Origin: Chroococcidiopsis sp. CCMEE 29
Lineage (GTDB): Bacteria; Cyanobacteriota; Cyanobacteriia; Cyanobacteriales; Chroococcidiopsidaceae
Direction of reading: 5' to 3'
NCBI RefSeq assembly: GCF_023558375.1
Contig: NZ_CP083761.1
Span: 496,001 to 560,000 of the forward strand
DNA length: 64,000 nucleotides
Of the stretch, positions 7,142 through 16,462 are shown in pieces; the stretch's first letter is position 1; each line of letters opens with the position of its first letter. Under the pieces are notes generated by a model that was not told the DNA's origin, did not search any database, and saw only the letters and a list, made by a program, of their open reading frames with translations. A program made the position numbers and the translations under genes.

Positions 7142-8750
7142 TGTAAGCTTGCGCTACATCCTCTGAGAGAATGCGCTTACGCAGGGCATCGTTCACTGCC
7201 CCTTTTTCTGCTAGAAGCAGTCGCCGACGGATTGCATCTAGTTTAGTACGGTCTCCACCGACTGTAGGAGATTGCTCTGGACGCTTGTTATAGAGATCGC
7301 GCAAAATCCTTTCAGAAGTTGCGACTCGCGCTTGGTAGGCAGCTCGCATTTCTTCGTAGATTGCTTTCGGTAGAACTCCCGATTTCAAGAGACTGTCTAA
7401 CTCATCTTGAGCTGCCTTGGAAGCGATCAGTCGAAGTTGCAACTCGTCAATCTGCTGACGAGTATCTGAAAAGTTAGATAACTTCAAGCGTTTCACTAGC
7501 CAAGGCAAGCTTACTCCCTGCCCCACCAACGATACCAGTACTGTACCAAAGACTAAGGCAATCAGCCCCTCTCGCCCTGGTAGTGTAATGGGTAGGCTTA
7601 AAGCCAAGGCCATAGAGAGTGAACCTTTGACATTCCCCAGAAAGAGAACATGTTGCCAGCGCAATGGGATGGGGCGATCAAATAAACGAATCAGAGCTAA
7701 AAGCGGATATACCGAGAGAGCACGCCCCACTTGATAGACGAGTACTGCTAAAAGGACTGCTGGCAGAGTCTGCCAGAGGGTGATGAGATTAATCTCTAAA
7801 CCGATCAGCAGAAAAATGAAGGTATTAACTCCAAAGCTAGCGTATTGCCAGAAGCTATACAAGGTCACCTGTGTAGAGGCTGAAACGTTACGGGAAAGAC
7901 CGATGTTCCCGACAACCAGTCCCGCCACAACAACGGCAACAGCACCTGACACACCTAAAAACTGACTAATTTGAAAGGCGCCTAGTGCCACTGCAACTGT
8001 GAGTAGGATATCACTAAGAGGATCTTCTGACTGACGGAATAAAACCACACTGAGATAGCCTAAGCTCAGTCCTATTAAGGTTCCACCAATGATGACAACA
8101 AACAACTCTTGCAGCCCATTCAAAAACGTTAGTGAACCAGTTGAGTAAATACCAACGATGAGGCTAAATAAAACCAGCGCGATACCATCGTTGAACAGGC
8201 TTTCTCCTTCGACAATAGTGGAGAGTCGGGAAGGTACAGATACCTCTTTGAAGACAGCAATCACTGAAACTGTATCTGTGATGGCTAAAATCACCCCAGC
8301 AAACAAAGCTGGTATCCAAGTTAATCCCAAACATAGTTTTAATAGGAATGCTGTAACACCAGAGGCAAGAACAACACCAGGTCCAGCCAAAAGAGCGATG
8401 GGTTTAACCGTGCTGCGCAGGCGACTGATGTCAGTGTTAATAGCAGCTTCAAATATCAGAATTGGCAAAAAGAGATTTAAAATCAGCGAGGGATCTAAGC
8501 CGATGCGACGGGGCAAAAGTTCGGTGATCGCTAAGCCTGCTAACACCAGACCTGTAACATAAGGAACACGAAGCCGTTGCGTTACCAGAGCAACGCCTGT
8601 AGCAACCAGCAGCAAAATAATGAGAATGGTCACTAATTCAGCAACATTTCCCTGAATTTCGCTGCCTGCGGTATTAAGGTTTAACAGGAGCAACTGCCCC
8701 AGAGACCAATGCATCAGTTGTGCCACTGCTTTTAAAAAAAGGACTTCCAC
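7098..8750 (-). CDS. Na+/H+ antiporter, CPA1 (NhaP-like) family
   Basis: This 550-residue inner-membrane protein has about 11-12 hydrophobic helices in residues 35-425. It includes the core motif AITDTVSVIAVFKEV, FEAAINTD and EGESLFNDGIALVLF, whose aspartates form the ion site of CPA1 exchangers. A hydrophilic C-terminal tail (about 430-550) is rich in charged helices and is probably cytosolic and regulatory. The GTG at 8748-8750 is the longest start; an ATG 12 codons in is possible. It is convergent with the TrkA-type genes and overlaps the second one by 44 bp. It should exchange Na+ (or K+) for H+ in salt and pH homeostasis. Confidence 0.88.
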   Translation of the reverse strand: MEVLFLKAVAQLMHWSLGQLLLLNLNTAGSEIQGNVAELVTILIILLLVATGVALVTQRLRVPYVTGLVLAGLAITELLPRRIGLDPSLILNLFLPILIFEAAINTDISRLRSTVKPIALLAGPGVVLASGVTAFLLKLCLGLTWIPALFAGVILAITDTVSVIAVFKEVSVPSRLSTIVEGESLFNDGIALVLFSLIVGIYSTGSLTFLNGLQELFVVIIGGTLIGLSLGYLSVVLFRQSEDPLSDILLTVAVALGAFQISQFLGVSGAVAVVVAGLVVGNIGLSRNVSASTQVTLYSFWQYASFGVNTFIFLLIGLEINLITLWQTLPAVLLAVLVYQVGRALSVYPLLALIRLFDRPIPLRWQHVLFLGNVKGSLSMALALSLPITLPGREGLIALVFGTVLVSLVGQGVSLPWLVKRLKLSNFSDTRQQIDELQLRLIASKAAQDELDSLLKSGVLPKAIYEEMRAAYQARVATSERILRDLYNKRPEQSPTVGGDRTKLDAIRRRLLLAEKGAVNDALRKRILSEDVAQAYIKDLNEQLLGLEDD

Positions 8751-8924
8751 ACTCTAATCCCTAAGCTGCTAGGGGTGCGAGCAAGGAACTCAGGCGAAGT
8801 GTAACACGCCTAGTTAGAAGACGCAGCATAAAATCAAGTACCATCTGAGTCTGATGAGACAGAAAGTTTTGAAAATTACGATTAAGCTGGCAGAAGAAAA
8901 TAAAAAATTTTGAGGAGTCATATA

Positions 8925-10208
8925 GTGAGCATAGAAACTCTCGTTCAAGATCCCTCTATACCAGCAGAGTCAGCTCCCGTCCTGTCTAGCCCCTACGATT
9001 CAGATGAGTTTAATAACTCTGTAATGACCACCTATGCCCGCTTTCCCTTAGCCTTGGAGCGGGGTAATGGCTGCCGGGTGTGGGACACTGAGGGGCGCGA
9101 ATATTTGGATTTTGTGGCTGGAATTGCCACTTGCACCTTAGGACATGCCCACCCAGCCCTAGTGGAAACGGTGACGCGCCAAATTCAAACCTTACATCAC
9201 GTTTCTAATCTTTACTACATCCCTGTGCAAGCTCAGCTGGCTAAGTGGCTGATAGAACATTCCTGTGCTGAACGGGTGTTTTTCTGTAATTCTGGAGCAG
9301 AGGCGAACGAAGGTGCAATTAAACTAGCGCGCAAGTACGCTCACACAGTTAAAGGCATTGATCAGCCGCTAATTTTGACTGCTAAAGCTAGTTTCCACGG
9401 ACGGACGTTAGCAACGATTACGGCAACGGGTCAACCAAAGTACCAAAAAGACTTTAGTCCCCTGGTGCCTGGTTTTCATTACGTGCCTTACAACGATATT
9501 GAGGCAATAGAGACGGCAGTCTCTGAACTAGATGAAGGCGATCGCGCGGTGGCGGCAATTCTCCTAGAACCTTTGCAGGGAGAAGGTGGCGTTCGTCCTG
9601 GGGATATTGCCTACTTCCAAAAAATCCGCAAAATTTGTGATGAAACTGGTATCTTGTTGATTTTAGATGAAGTGCAAGTCGGCGTGGGTCGCAGCGGCAA
9701 ATTCTGGGGTTACGAAAACTTGGGCATTGAGCCAGATATTTTCACCAGTGCCAAGGGTTTAGGCGGTGGTATTCCGATTGGTGCTGTAATGTGCAAAAAG
9801 TTTTGCGATGTCTTCCAGCCAGGAGATCATGCTAGCACGTTTGGTGGAAATCCTTTTGCCTGTGCCGCTGCGTTGTGTGTCTGTGAAACCATAGAACGGG
9901 ACAACATTCTGCAAAATGTACAGGAACGAGGTGAGCAGCTGCGGACCGGATTGAGCGCGATCGCTGCCAAGTACCCCAACGCTGTTGCCGAAGTGCGCGG
10001 CTGGGGTCTAATCAACGGCATGGAACTAAATCCAGACAGCCAGACTACTTCTAGTGATATTGTCAAAGCTGCGATCGCTGAAGGTTTATTACTCGTGCCA
10101 GCTGGACCGAAGGTAATCCGGTTTGTCCCACCCCTGGTTGTCACAGAGGCGGAAGTAGATCAGGCTTTGCAAGCAGTTGAACGGGCAATGGCAAAGGTGA
10201 TGTCCTAG
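8925..10208 (+). CDS. argD: Acetylornithine aminotransferase
   Basis: This 427-residue PLP enzyme of aminotransferase class III converts N-acetylglutamate semialdehyde to N-acetylornithine in arginine synthesis. Visible hallmarks are CNSGAEANEGAIKLAR (phosphate binding), LDEVQVGVGRSGKFWGYE, and the PLP-lysine motif SAKGLGGGIPIGA. The start is GTG 8925 with GAGGAG (8912-8917) 7 nt upstream; the TTG at 8910 overlaps that site. The N-terminal 20 residues are family-variable. The upstream gap is shared with the divergent antiporter gene. A composite short repeat follows the stop. Confidence 0.92.
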   Translation: MSIETLVQDPSIPAESAPVLSSPYDSDEFNNSVMTTYARFPLALERGNGCRVWDTEGREYLDFVAGIATCTLGHAHPALVETVTRQIQTLHHVSNLYYIPVQAQLAKWLIEHSCAERVFFCNSGAEANEGAIKLARKYAHTVKGIDQPLILTAKASFHGRTLATITATGQPKYQKDFSPLVPGFHYVPYNDIEAIETAVSELDEGDRAVAAILLEPLQGEGGVRPGDIAYFQKIRKICDETGILLILDEVQVGVGRSGKFWGYENLGIEPDIFTSAKGLGGGIPIGAVMCKKFCDVFQPGDHASTFGGNPFACAAALCVCETIERDNILQNVQERGEQLRTGLSAIAAKYPNAVAEVRGWGLINGMELNPDSQTTSSDIVKAAIAEGLLLVPAGPKVIRFVPPLVVTEAEVDQALQAVERAMAKVMS

Positions 10209-10210
10209 AA

Positions 10211-10295
10211 GGGGCGAGGGGCGAGGGGCGAGGCAATTTTGGATTTTGGATTTTGGATTTTGGATTAGGAACTCTCCCCCTGCTCCCCCTGCTCC
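10211..10295 (+). repeat. Composite short repeat: GGGGCGA / TTTTGGA / CCCCTGCT arrays
   Basis: Three GGGGCGA units, then four TTTTGGA units, the linker AGGAACTCT, then two CCCCTGCT units fill the space between argD and the convergent oligopeptidase gene. The same order of modules recurs at 16371-16462 (reversed), 45953-46050, 47759-47843 (lacking most TTTTGGA units) and 52951-53052. A short GGGGCGA-only piece lies at 12503-12520. Confidence 0.9.
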
Positions 10296-10298
10296 GCT

Positions 10299-12398
10299 TT
10301 AAGCAGCCAAGCCACTATGCCTGAGCAAAGGATCAGTACTCGGTTCGCGACCTCGGAAGGACTTAAATACCTCCATTGGGTGCTTGCTACCGCCCAATGC
10401 CAGCACTGTTTCGCGGAAGCGCTTACCCGTAATGGTTAGCGCTTGTTCGTTATCCAAGCCAGCCTCTTCAAAAGCACTAAAGGCATCAGCACTAAGTACC
10501 TCAGCCCATTTGTAGCTGTAATAACCTGCCGCATAGCCGCCAGCAAAGATGTGACCAAAGGCACACAAAAAGGCATCTTCTGGCAAGGGTGGCAAAACTG
10601 TGGTGTTTTTAGCAATGCGATTACGCACATCAGTAACGCTTTCATCGCCACCAGGTTGGTAGCGATAGTGCAGTTCTAAGTCAACGCAGCTAAAGTGTAG
10701 TTGCCGCAGCATCGCACTGCCACTCATGTAATTGCGGGCAGCTAACAGCTTTTGGTAATAATGCTCTGGCAAAGGCTCACCTGTTTCGTAATGCTTTGCC
10801 ATCCCCAGCAAAGTCTCCCGGTGATAGCACCAATTTTCCATGAACTGGCTGGGCAGTTCCACTGCATCCCACTCCACATTGTTGATGCCTGCTGCTCCTT
10901 GGTAATCTACCTTGGTCAGCATGTGTTGCAAACCATGTCCAAACTCGTGGAATAAAGTCTCCACTTCCCTGAAAGTCATCAGGCTCGGCTTACCATCTAC
11001 AGGAGGAGTTTGGTTGCACACCAAATAAGCTACTGGTTTTCGTGTGGTAGTTATGCCATTATCAGTGATTTTGGCGCGACCCATGCAGTCATCCATCCAG
11101 GCACCACCGCGCTTCTCAGCTGGACGACTGTAGGGATCTAAATAGAAGTATGCGATCGCTTCCCCTGTCTCGTCAGCAATCTGGAAATAAAGCACATCCT
11201 CATGCCATACAGGAGCTTGACCATCGGCAGCAGTTATACTAACACCAAACAACCGATTGACCAGGGAAAACAACCCATTTAGTACCTGTGGCAAGGGAAA
11301 GTATGGGCGTAGTTCTTCCGCACTGAAGGCAAACTTTTCCTCCCGCTGTCGCTCTGACCAAAAGCTGATATCCCAGTGTTTCAAATCGCTGCTTTCTTCA
11401 GCTCCTTTGGCAGCAGCAAAAGATTTTAGCTCTTCCAAATCCTTAACGGCAGCATCAAAACTGGCGCGGCGCAGTTCCTCGAGTAGAGCTTCCACTGCCT
11501 CAACATTGGGAGCCATCTTACTGGCTAGGCTTAACTCCGCAAAATTACTAAATCCTAGGAGCTGAGCTTTTTCCTGCCGTAGTTGCAAAATGCGTTCAAG
11601 CAGTGGGGCATTATCTAACTCACCACTGGAAGCACGGCTGATATAAGCCTTATAAAGTTTCTCCCGCAAGTCACGACGGGTACTGTACTGCATGAAGGGA
11701 CCAAAACTGGGAAAGTCTAGCGTGATCTGCCAGGGACCATCCTCAGCAGTAGCGTTCTCCTCTCCCGCAGCACGAGCAGAGGAGGCAGCTAGACTCGTTA
11801 AGCTGGGGGGCAAACCGTCAATTTCCTCTTTGGTTGTCAGGGTGAGACTAAAAGCTTTAGTAGCGTCTAAGACGTTATTGGAAAACTTAGTGGAAAGTTC
11901 CGCTAATTCTAACTGGATGGCATTGAAGCGATCGCGTTTTTCACCTGATAAGCCTATACCCGCAAGCTCAGCATCTTTGATAGCCGCTTCCACAATTCGT
12001 TGTTGGGCTTGCTCTAAGCTATCCCAGGGATCATTTGCCTGCAGCGCCTTAAAAGCTTCATAGAGCAGTTGGCTCTGGTTCAGCTTATTCAAAAACTGCA
12101 CGACCTGAGGCTGTACAGTCTCGTAAGCTGTTCGCAGTTCCGGGCTATTCTTGACACCCATCAAATGACCCACTATGCCCCAACTCCAGCGCAGACGCTC
12201 TACTAAGCGGTCTAGCGGTTCTACTAAGCCGCTCCAAGTAGGCTGTACATTCGCTTCTAATGTAGCCAGCTCCTTGTCTAGTTCCGCTAGCAGCTGCGTC
12301 ATGGCTGGCTCAACATGCTCAGGCTTGATCGCCTCGAATGGAGGCAATCCCTTGCCGATTAGCAACGGGTTATCAGTTATATCTAGATTTACACTCAT
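10299..12398 (-). CDS. prlC: M3-family oligopeptidase A
   Basis: This 699-residue zinc metallopeptidase has the thimet oligopeptidase fold and the usual length of OpdA/PrlC. The zinc-binding HEFGH is at residues 484-488 within TLFHEFGHGLQHML. A downstream glutamate (NNVEWDAVELPSQFMENW) supplies the third ligand. It has no signal peptide, so it should act in the cytosol, trimming short peptides such as cleaved signal peptides. The start ATG at 12398 fits family N-termini (NPLLIGKGLPPFEAIKPEHV). It is convergent with argD and separated from it by the composite repeat. Confidence 0.92.
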   Translation of the reverse strand: MSVNLDITDNPLLIGKGLPPFEAIKPEHVEPAMTQLLAELDKELATLEANVQPTWSGLVEPLDRLVERLRWSWGIVGHLMGVKNSPELRTAYETVQPQVVQFLNKLNQSQLLYEAFKALQANDPWDSLEQAQQRIVEAAIKDAELAGIGLSGEKRDRFNAIQLELAELSTKFSNNVLDATKAFSLTLTTKEEIDGLPPSLTSLAASSARAAGEENATAEDGPWQITLDFPSFGPFMQYSTRRDLREKLYKAYISRASSGELDNAPLLERILQLRQEKAQLLGFSNFAELSLASKMAPNVEAVEALLEELRRASFDAAVKDLEELKSFAAAKGAEESSDLKHWDISFWSERQREEKFAFSAEELRPYFPLPQVLNGLFSLVNRLFGVSITAADGQAPVWHEDVLYFQIADETGEAIAYFYLDPYSRPAEKRGGAWMDDCMGRAKITDNGITTTRKPVAYLVCNQTPPVDGKPSLMTFREVETLFHEFGHGLQHMLTKVDYQGAAGINNVEWDAVELPSQFMENWCYHRETLLGMAKHYETGEPLPEHYYQKLLAARNYMSGSAMLRQLHFSCVDLELHYRYQPGGDESVTDVRNRIAKNTTVLPPLPEDAFLCAFGHIFAGGYAAGYYSYKWAEVLSADAFSAFEEAGLDNEQALTITGKRFRETVLALGGSKHPMEVFKSFRGREPSTDPLLRHSGLAA

Positions 12399-12502
12399 GA
12401 AGGGTTTGAGGATTTACTTCCGATCTCGGTATGTCTTTATTACCTATTATCGTTACAATCTAAAACCTTTGCCGAGTGCAGAATACCGTAAGCCTCAAAT
12501 TA

Positions 12503-12520
12503 CCCTCGCCCCTCGCCCCT
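12503..12520 (-). repeat. Short GGGGCGA array
   Basis: On the minus strand two to three GGGGCGA units lie between the last chemotaxis gene and the oligopeptidase gene. They are a partial copy of the dispersed composite repeat, without its TTTTGGA and CCCCTGCT parts. Confidence 0.7.
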
Positions 12521-12527
12521 CATTTAG

Positions 12528-13031
12528 TCATTGAACTGACAGCAGGTGCTCAATATCTAGCAGAAATATTGTCATCGGCGGCTCTAGCTCAGAAATAACA
12601 GCGACGTGAGTAGCGAAACCAAATGTATCAGCATGACGGTAAGATTCTGGCAAAACACGAATGTTGGATATCGGTACCTCCATCAAAGTAGGGACTGCGG
12701 CAACTGGAATGCCATAAAGTTCACCTTGGCTGTTTTTAACAATCATCAAGTAACCATTTTTAGATGCATCGTCAAGGATACACGATTGGAATAACCGTCG
12801 ATGCAGATCTACAACAGTCACCTCATGATCGCCCACATGGGCAATTCCTACACCATTCAGCCCTCTACCATAGATTGAAGTCCGATCCAAGACTTTGTAG
12901 ATGTTTGTAATATGCAAAGCCATATTGATGCTGCCGATCTCAAACACAATCACTTTAACGGTCGCCACAGCTGCATGAGCGTTAGATTGCCTAGAACCAC
13001 GAGATTTTGATTTGATTAGGGTATTTTTCAT
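12528..13031 (-). CDS. CheW-like adaptor, last gene of the pix-type cluster
   Basis: This 167-residue protein is mostly one CheW domain: VIVFEIGSINMALHI, then GVGIAHVGDHEVTVVDLHR, YLMIVKNSQGELYGIPV and a final FLLDIEHLL. A basic 25-residue N-terminal extension precedes it. CheW domains link receptors to CheA kinases. It lies 32 bp after the CheA-like gene on the same strand, so it is probably co-transcribed. The standard pix set has one stand-alone CheW (pixI), so this is a second adaptor, perhaps for alternative receptor arrays. Confidence 0.85.
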   Translation of the reverse strand: MKNTLIKSKSRGSRQSNAHAAVATVKVIVFEIGSINMALHITNIYKVLDRTSIYGRGLNGVGIAHVGDHEVTVVDLHRRLFQSCILDDASKNGYLMIVKNSQGELYGIPVAAVPTLMEVPISNIRVLPESYRHADTFGFATHVAVISELEPPMTIFLLDIEHLLSVQ

Positions 13032-13063
13032 CCTGATTTGCTTCCCTTGGAGTGAAGTGTTGA

Positions 13064-16000
13064 CTAATGTGAAAGGGGAAGGGCAGACACTCCTACCGCT
13101 GCATCCTGCCTCCGGATAGTTTTGAGTGCTGCTAAAAATTCTTGCTCAATGTAAGGCTTGGTAAAGTAGGCTTTAGCTCCCAAGTGCATCGCTAACTGAC
13201 GATGTTTATCACTGCTACGGGAAGTCAGCATGACAACTGGAATTTGTGATAGTACCGGGTCTTGACGGCGTTGACTGAGAAACTCAAAACCATTCATGTT
13301 CGGCATTTCCACATCACAAATCACTAATTGGACGGTTGAATTTTGTTGCAACTGTTTGATTGCCTCCCGACCGTCCCGTGCCTGCAAGACGCGGTAATTT
13401 GCTTTTTCGAGAGTGAGAGCTAAAGTTTGCCGCACCGTGATTGAATCATCCACAACGAGAACTGTGGAGATAATGTCTCTTGGTGCAGATAGGGCATTCA
13501 TGGTGCCATCAAATGAATTTTCGTTCAACTCAGCAACCGCTAAGCTGGGCATAATAGTAGATGTAGTCGCCGTCTTAGCTTCGCTCATAAAAGAGTTAAG
13601 CAGCCCAGCAGCATCAATGACCGGAATCAGACAGCCATCACCCAGAATGGTACAACCATATATGTAACTGGGAGGAGCGATCGCTTCTCCCAAGGGCTTA
13701 ATAACGAGTTCTTGCTCGGTGACTAAGCGATCAATTTCGAAGGCGAAAATTTGATCGTCCTGACTCAGTAACAACATGGGTGGAGCCCAATCATTAGGCG
13801 TAGGAACTGTTGCCAAAACTTGGCTAGGTTCGGTTTCCGGCAAAGGACAGGTGTAATTCAGTAATTGGGATAGGTGATAGGCAGGGATAATTTGACCTTG
13901 CCATTGCAAAAATCTCTTGCCGCTAGACTGCTTAACTTGGTCGGGTTGAGGAATCAAAATTTCTGTAATACTATTGGAAGGCAAGGCAAAAGCAGTAGAC
14001 CCGACAAAGCAAACAAGTAATTTAGCGATTGTCAACGTCAATGGAATGCGTAAGGTAAAGACAGTGCCATGCCCTGGTTCGGAAATGAGGGTAACGGTAC
14101 CCTTAAGTGATCGCACTTGGGCACGCACTACATCCAGTCCAACACCACGACCGGAGAGTTGACTCACTTGACTTGCCGTTGAAAATCCTGGCTCGAATAG
14201 CAATTCTAGAAGCTGAGATGAGTCGGTTGTGGCTACTTGTTCAGCTGACAACAAGCCGAATTCGAGTGCCTTGCTGCGAATGCGCTCTAAATTGATACCT
14301 CGACCATCATCTCGCACTTCAATCATGGTTTGGCTCCCCTGGTGGTAAGCCCGAATTTCAATCAGACCTTGCTCCGGTTTTCCATTCTGACGGCGCACCT
14401 GGGGCGGTTCGATCCCATGATCGAAAGCATTACGGACTAAATGCACTAAAGGATCGCTGAGTTTTTCCAGCGCAGCTTTATCTACTAAAACGCTAGTGCC
14501 ATTTAGTTTGAGTTCAACCGACTTTTGATATAACTGAGCTAGGTCGCGCAACATCCGAGGAAAGCGGTTAAGTACTTCGCTCAGGGGTAACATTCGCGCC
14601 CATACTAGATCATCCCGCAGGTGACCGAGCATTTGGCGTTGTCTGTCTATCGTCTGACTTGACTGTCCTGCTATAAGTGCAACATCACCAACTGTCTCTT
14701 CGAGTTGCACCATTTGTTCGAGAGTTGCTTGCAGCATGGAGTGTAGTTCTCCGTAGCTGTCCATCTCCAGAGAGTCAAAGTCAGCTAGAGAAGGGGTGAG
14801 GGACCAGGGGCGAGGGACCAGGGATGCTTGATTTTCTCCTGCTTTCCATTTCTCCATCTCCCTATCGCCCCATCTTCCCTGACTGTAACGCTCTGGAGCC
14901 ACCAGCATCTGATCTGAAAGATCGCGCAACTGATGACCCATTTCCTGAAATTTAGCAAATCGGCGCAGCAACTCCTGAATAAATGCTTGCAGTTGTTCGT
15001 TTTGTAAGGAAAGGCTATTGCGGTTAATAGCAAGTTCGCCCACCAAATTATTCATCCGTTCCAACCGCTCTAAGTCAACTCGGACAGAGTGAGGAGTAGG
15101 AGCACTGGGGATTGCAGTAACTTCTGATTCCTGGGGCGCGGTGGGAATTTCAGTTGGCTTGGAGACTATCGCAGTCTTGTCTGACACAGCAGGCAGATTA
15201 GCCGCAGCGGGAACTATAGCGACTGATTTTTCGGTTGGAGTAGAGATACCCTCAAGTGGTGGGAAATTGTCAAATACCTGCTCAACCAGGTGAACTATTT
15301 CTGAAAGATTGGTCTGACGATTAGCAGTAACTATTTCTGGAGTCTTGGTAGGTGTTGATTTGGTTGACTGAGATTCAGCAGGTTCTAAGGTCAAGTCAAA
15401 GCCACCAAAAACATCATCCAGAGAGGGAATAGTTGCAGGTTCAGCAGCGGCAGCAGTTGGTAATTTCTCAAATTCTCCTAATGTCCCAAATATATCCTCT
15501 ACTGAGGTGGCTCCGTTAAGTTCTGACACTGGAGCATTAGAGAGTCCTGCAAGTTCTGATAAGGCAGCACAGACAGTACCTCCTTGAGTGCGATCGCCAG
15601 CGATCACCGCCTGCCTACCTACCTCAAAATCAGCTAAAGCAAGTTGAGTAATTCGCAAAGCTTCCTCTGGATGAGCCTCAAGAGCTGCCAAAGCAGTTTG
15701 GGCGATCGCACCAAATCCAGGTAAGTTTAATAGCTCTGCTATGCCAGTAAATACCTCGGCTTGAGCCCGCAATTCTCCTACTACTTCTTGACCTTGAGGC
15801 GCAACTAAAACTTTGTTAAGACGTTCCAGTCCTTGAGCTACATCCACCTCAAAGATAGACAAAGCAATATCCACCCCTAACTCAATCGAGCTAGGTAGCT
15901 CCGCAGCTACTCTAAGGAAATCTCCTATTTGTGCTTCTATTTTGGCAAACACGGGTTCTGCCATCGCTATTGCCTGGTCTGAATTTAATTGACCAGTAGT

Positions 16001-16324
16001 AATCTGCTCCATTAGGGGCAAGCGAAGACAGTCATAGGCTTCTAGCAATAAGCTTTCTACTTCAGCATCAATATTAAGATCTTGATTATGGAGACCTTTG
16101 AAGATATCTTCGAGGCTGTGAGCTAGGGTTTTAATTGCTTCTAGCCCTACACTGGCTGCTCCACCCTTGATTGAGTGAGCCGCTCGCATCATATTATGGA
16201 CTTTGGCAGTACTGCGCTGGGTTCTCAGCATCAGTAAATCTTCTTCAATCTGTTGTAGTAGCTCTGGGGCTTCTTGTATAAAAAACTGGTATGCCTGGTC
16301 GCGAATATCAGAATCAATTGCCAT
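13064..16324 (-). CDS. pixL: CheA-like hybrid histidine kinase with receiver domain
   Basis: This 1086-residue cytosolic kinase has an HPt domain with phospho-His H50 (AAHSIKGGAASVG). An acidic/Pro linker follows, then a dimerisation segment (RLERMNNLVGELAINRNSL). The HATPase domain has LVHLVRNAFDHGIE and DDGRGI boxes, and the CheW-like domain starts around FTLRIPLTLTI. A C-terminal receiver has VVDDSITVRQ and ICDVEMPNMNG. This matches PixL/PilL-type kinases of cyanobacterial phototaxis. I prefer ATG 16324 over TTG 16336. Residues about 481-511, within the dimerisation region, are encoded by a short-repeat insertion. It follows the photoreceptor gene pixJ and should relay its signal to pixG/pixH. 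Confidence 0.88.
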   Translation of the reverse strand: MAIDSDIRDQAYQFFIQEAPELLQQIEEDLLMLRTQRSTAKVHNMMRAAHSIKGGAASVGLEAIKTLAHSLEDIFKGLHNQDLNIDAEVESLLLEAYDCLRLPLMEQITTGQLNSDQAIAMAEPVFAKIEAQIGDFLRVAAELPSSIELGVDIALSIFEVDVAQGLERLNKVLVAPQGQEVVGELRAQAEVFTGIAELLNLPGFGAIAQTALAALEAHPEEALRITQLALADFEVGRQAVIAGDRTQGGTVCAALSELAGLSNAPVSELNGATSVEDIFGTLGEFEKLPTAAAAEPATIPSLDDVFGGFDLTLEPAESQSTKSTPTKTPEIVTANRQTNLSEIVHLVEQVFDNFPPLEGISTPTEKSVAIVPAAANLPAVSDKTAIVSKPTEIPTAPQESEVTAIPSAPTPHSVRVDLERLERMNNLVGELAINRNSLSLQNEQLQAFIQELLRRFAKFQEMGHQLRDLSDQMLVAPERYSQGRWGDREMEKWKAGENQASLVPRPWSLTPSLADFDSLEMDSYGELHSMLQATLEQMVQLEETVGDVALIAGQSSQTIDRQRQMLGHLRDDLVWARMLPLSEVLNRFPRMLRDLAQLYQKSVELKLNGTSVLVDKAALEKLSDPLVHLVRNAFDHGIEPPQVRRQNGKPEQGLIEIRAYHQGSQTMIEVRDDGRGINLERIRSKALEFGLLSAEQVATTDSSQLLELLFEPGFSTASQVSQLSGRGVGLDVVRAQVRSLKGTVTLISEPGHGTVFTLRIPLTLTIAKLLVCFVGSTAFALPSNSITEILIPQPDQVKQSSGKRFLQWQGQIIPAYHLSQLLNYTCPLPETEPSQVLATVPTPNDWAPPMLLLSQDDQIFAFEIDRLVTEQELVIKPLGEAIAPPSYIYGCTILGDGCLIPVIDAAGLLNSFMSEAKTATTSTIMPSLAVAELNENSFDGTMNALSAPRDIISTVLVVDDSITVRQTLALTLEKANYRVLQARDGREAIKQLQQNSTVQLVICDVEMPNMNGFEFLSQRRQDPVLSQIPVVMLTSRSSDKHRQLAMHLGAKAYFTKPYIEQEFLAALKTIRRQDAAVGVSALPLSH
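14790..14880 (-). repeat. Degenerate composite repeat translated inside the CheA-like gene
   Basis: On the plus strand GGGGTGAGGGACCAGGGGCG is followed by GATTTTCTCCTGCTTTCC, echoing the GGGGCGA, TTTTGGA and CCTGCT modules of the dispersed repeat. It is in frame and adds a stretch including WKAGENQASLVPRPWSLTPS between helices of the dimerisation domain. Confidence 0.6.
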
Positions 16325-16370
16325 ATTCTTATACAAACTTTTTATAGATACATAGTGGTAATGGGGAATG

Positions 16371-16462
16371 CAGGGGCAGCAGGGGCAGCAGGGGCAGCAG
16401 GGAGAGAGTTCCTAATCCAAAATCGAAAATCCAAAATCCAAAATTGCCTCGCCCCTCGCCCC
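16371..16462 (-). repeat. Composite short repeat between pixJ and pixL
   Basis: Read on the minus strand it has the same module order as at 10211-10295: GGGGCGA units, TTTTGGA units (one changed to TTTTCGA), AGGAACTCT, then CCCTGCTGC units. It touches the pixJ stop codon (TAG at 16462-16464) and lies within the 137-bp gap before pixL. Confidence 0.88.

Noticed and set aside
13907-14417. GGTTCGATCC string in the kinase gene considered as a tRNA T-arm
   Set aside because: It lies inside the CheA-like coding region and no acceptor or anticodon stems surround it.
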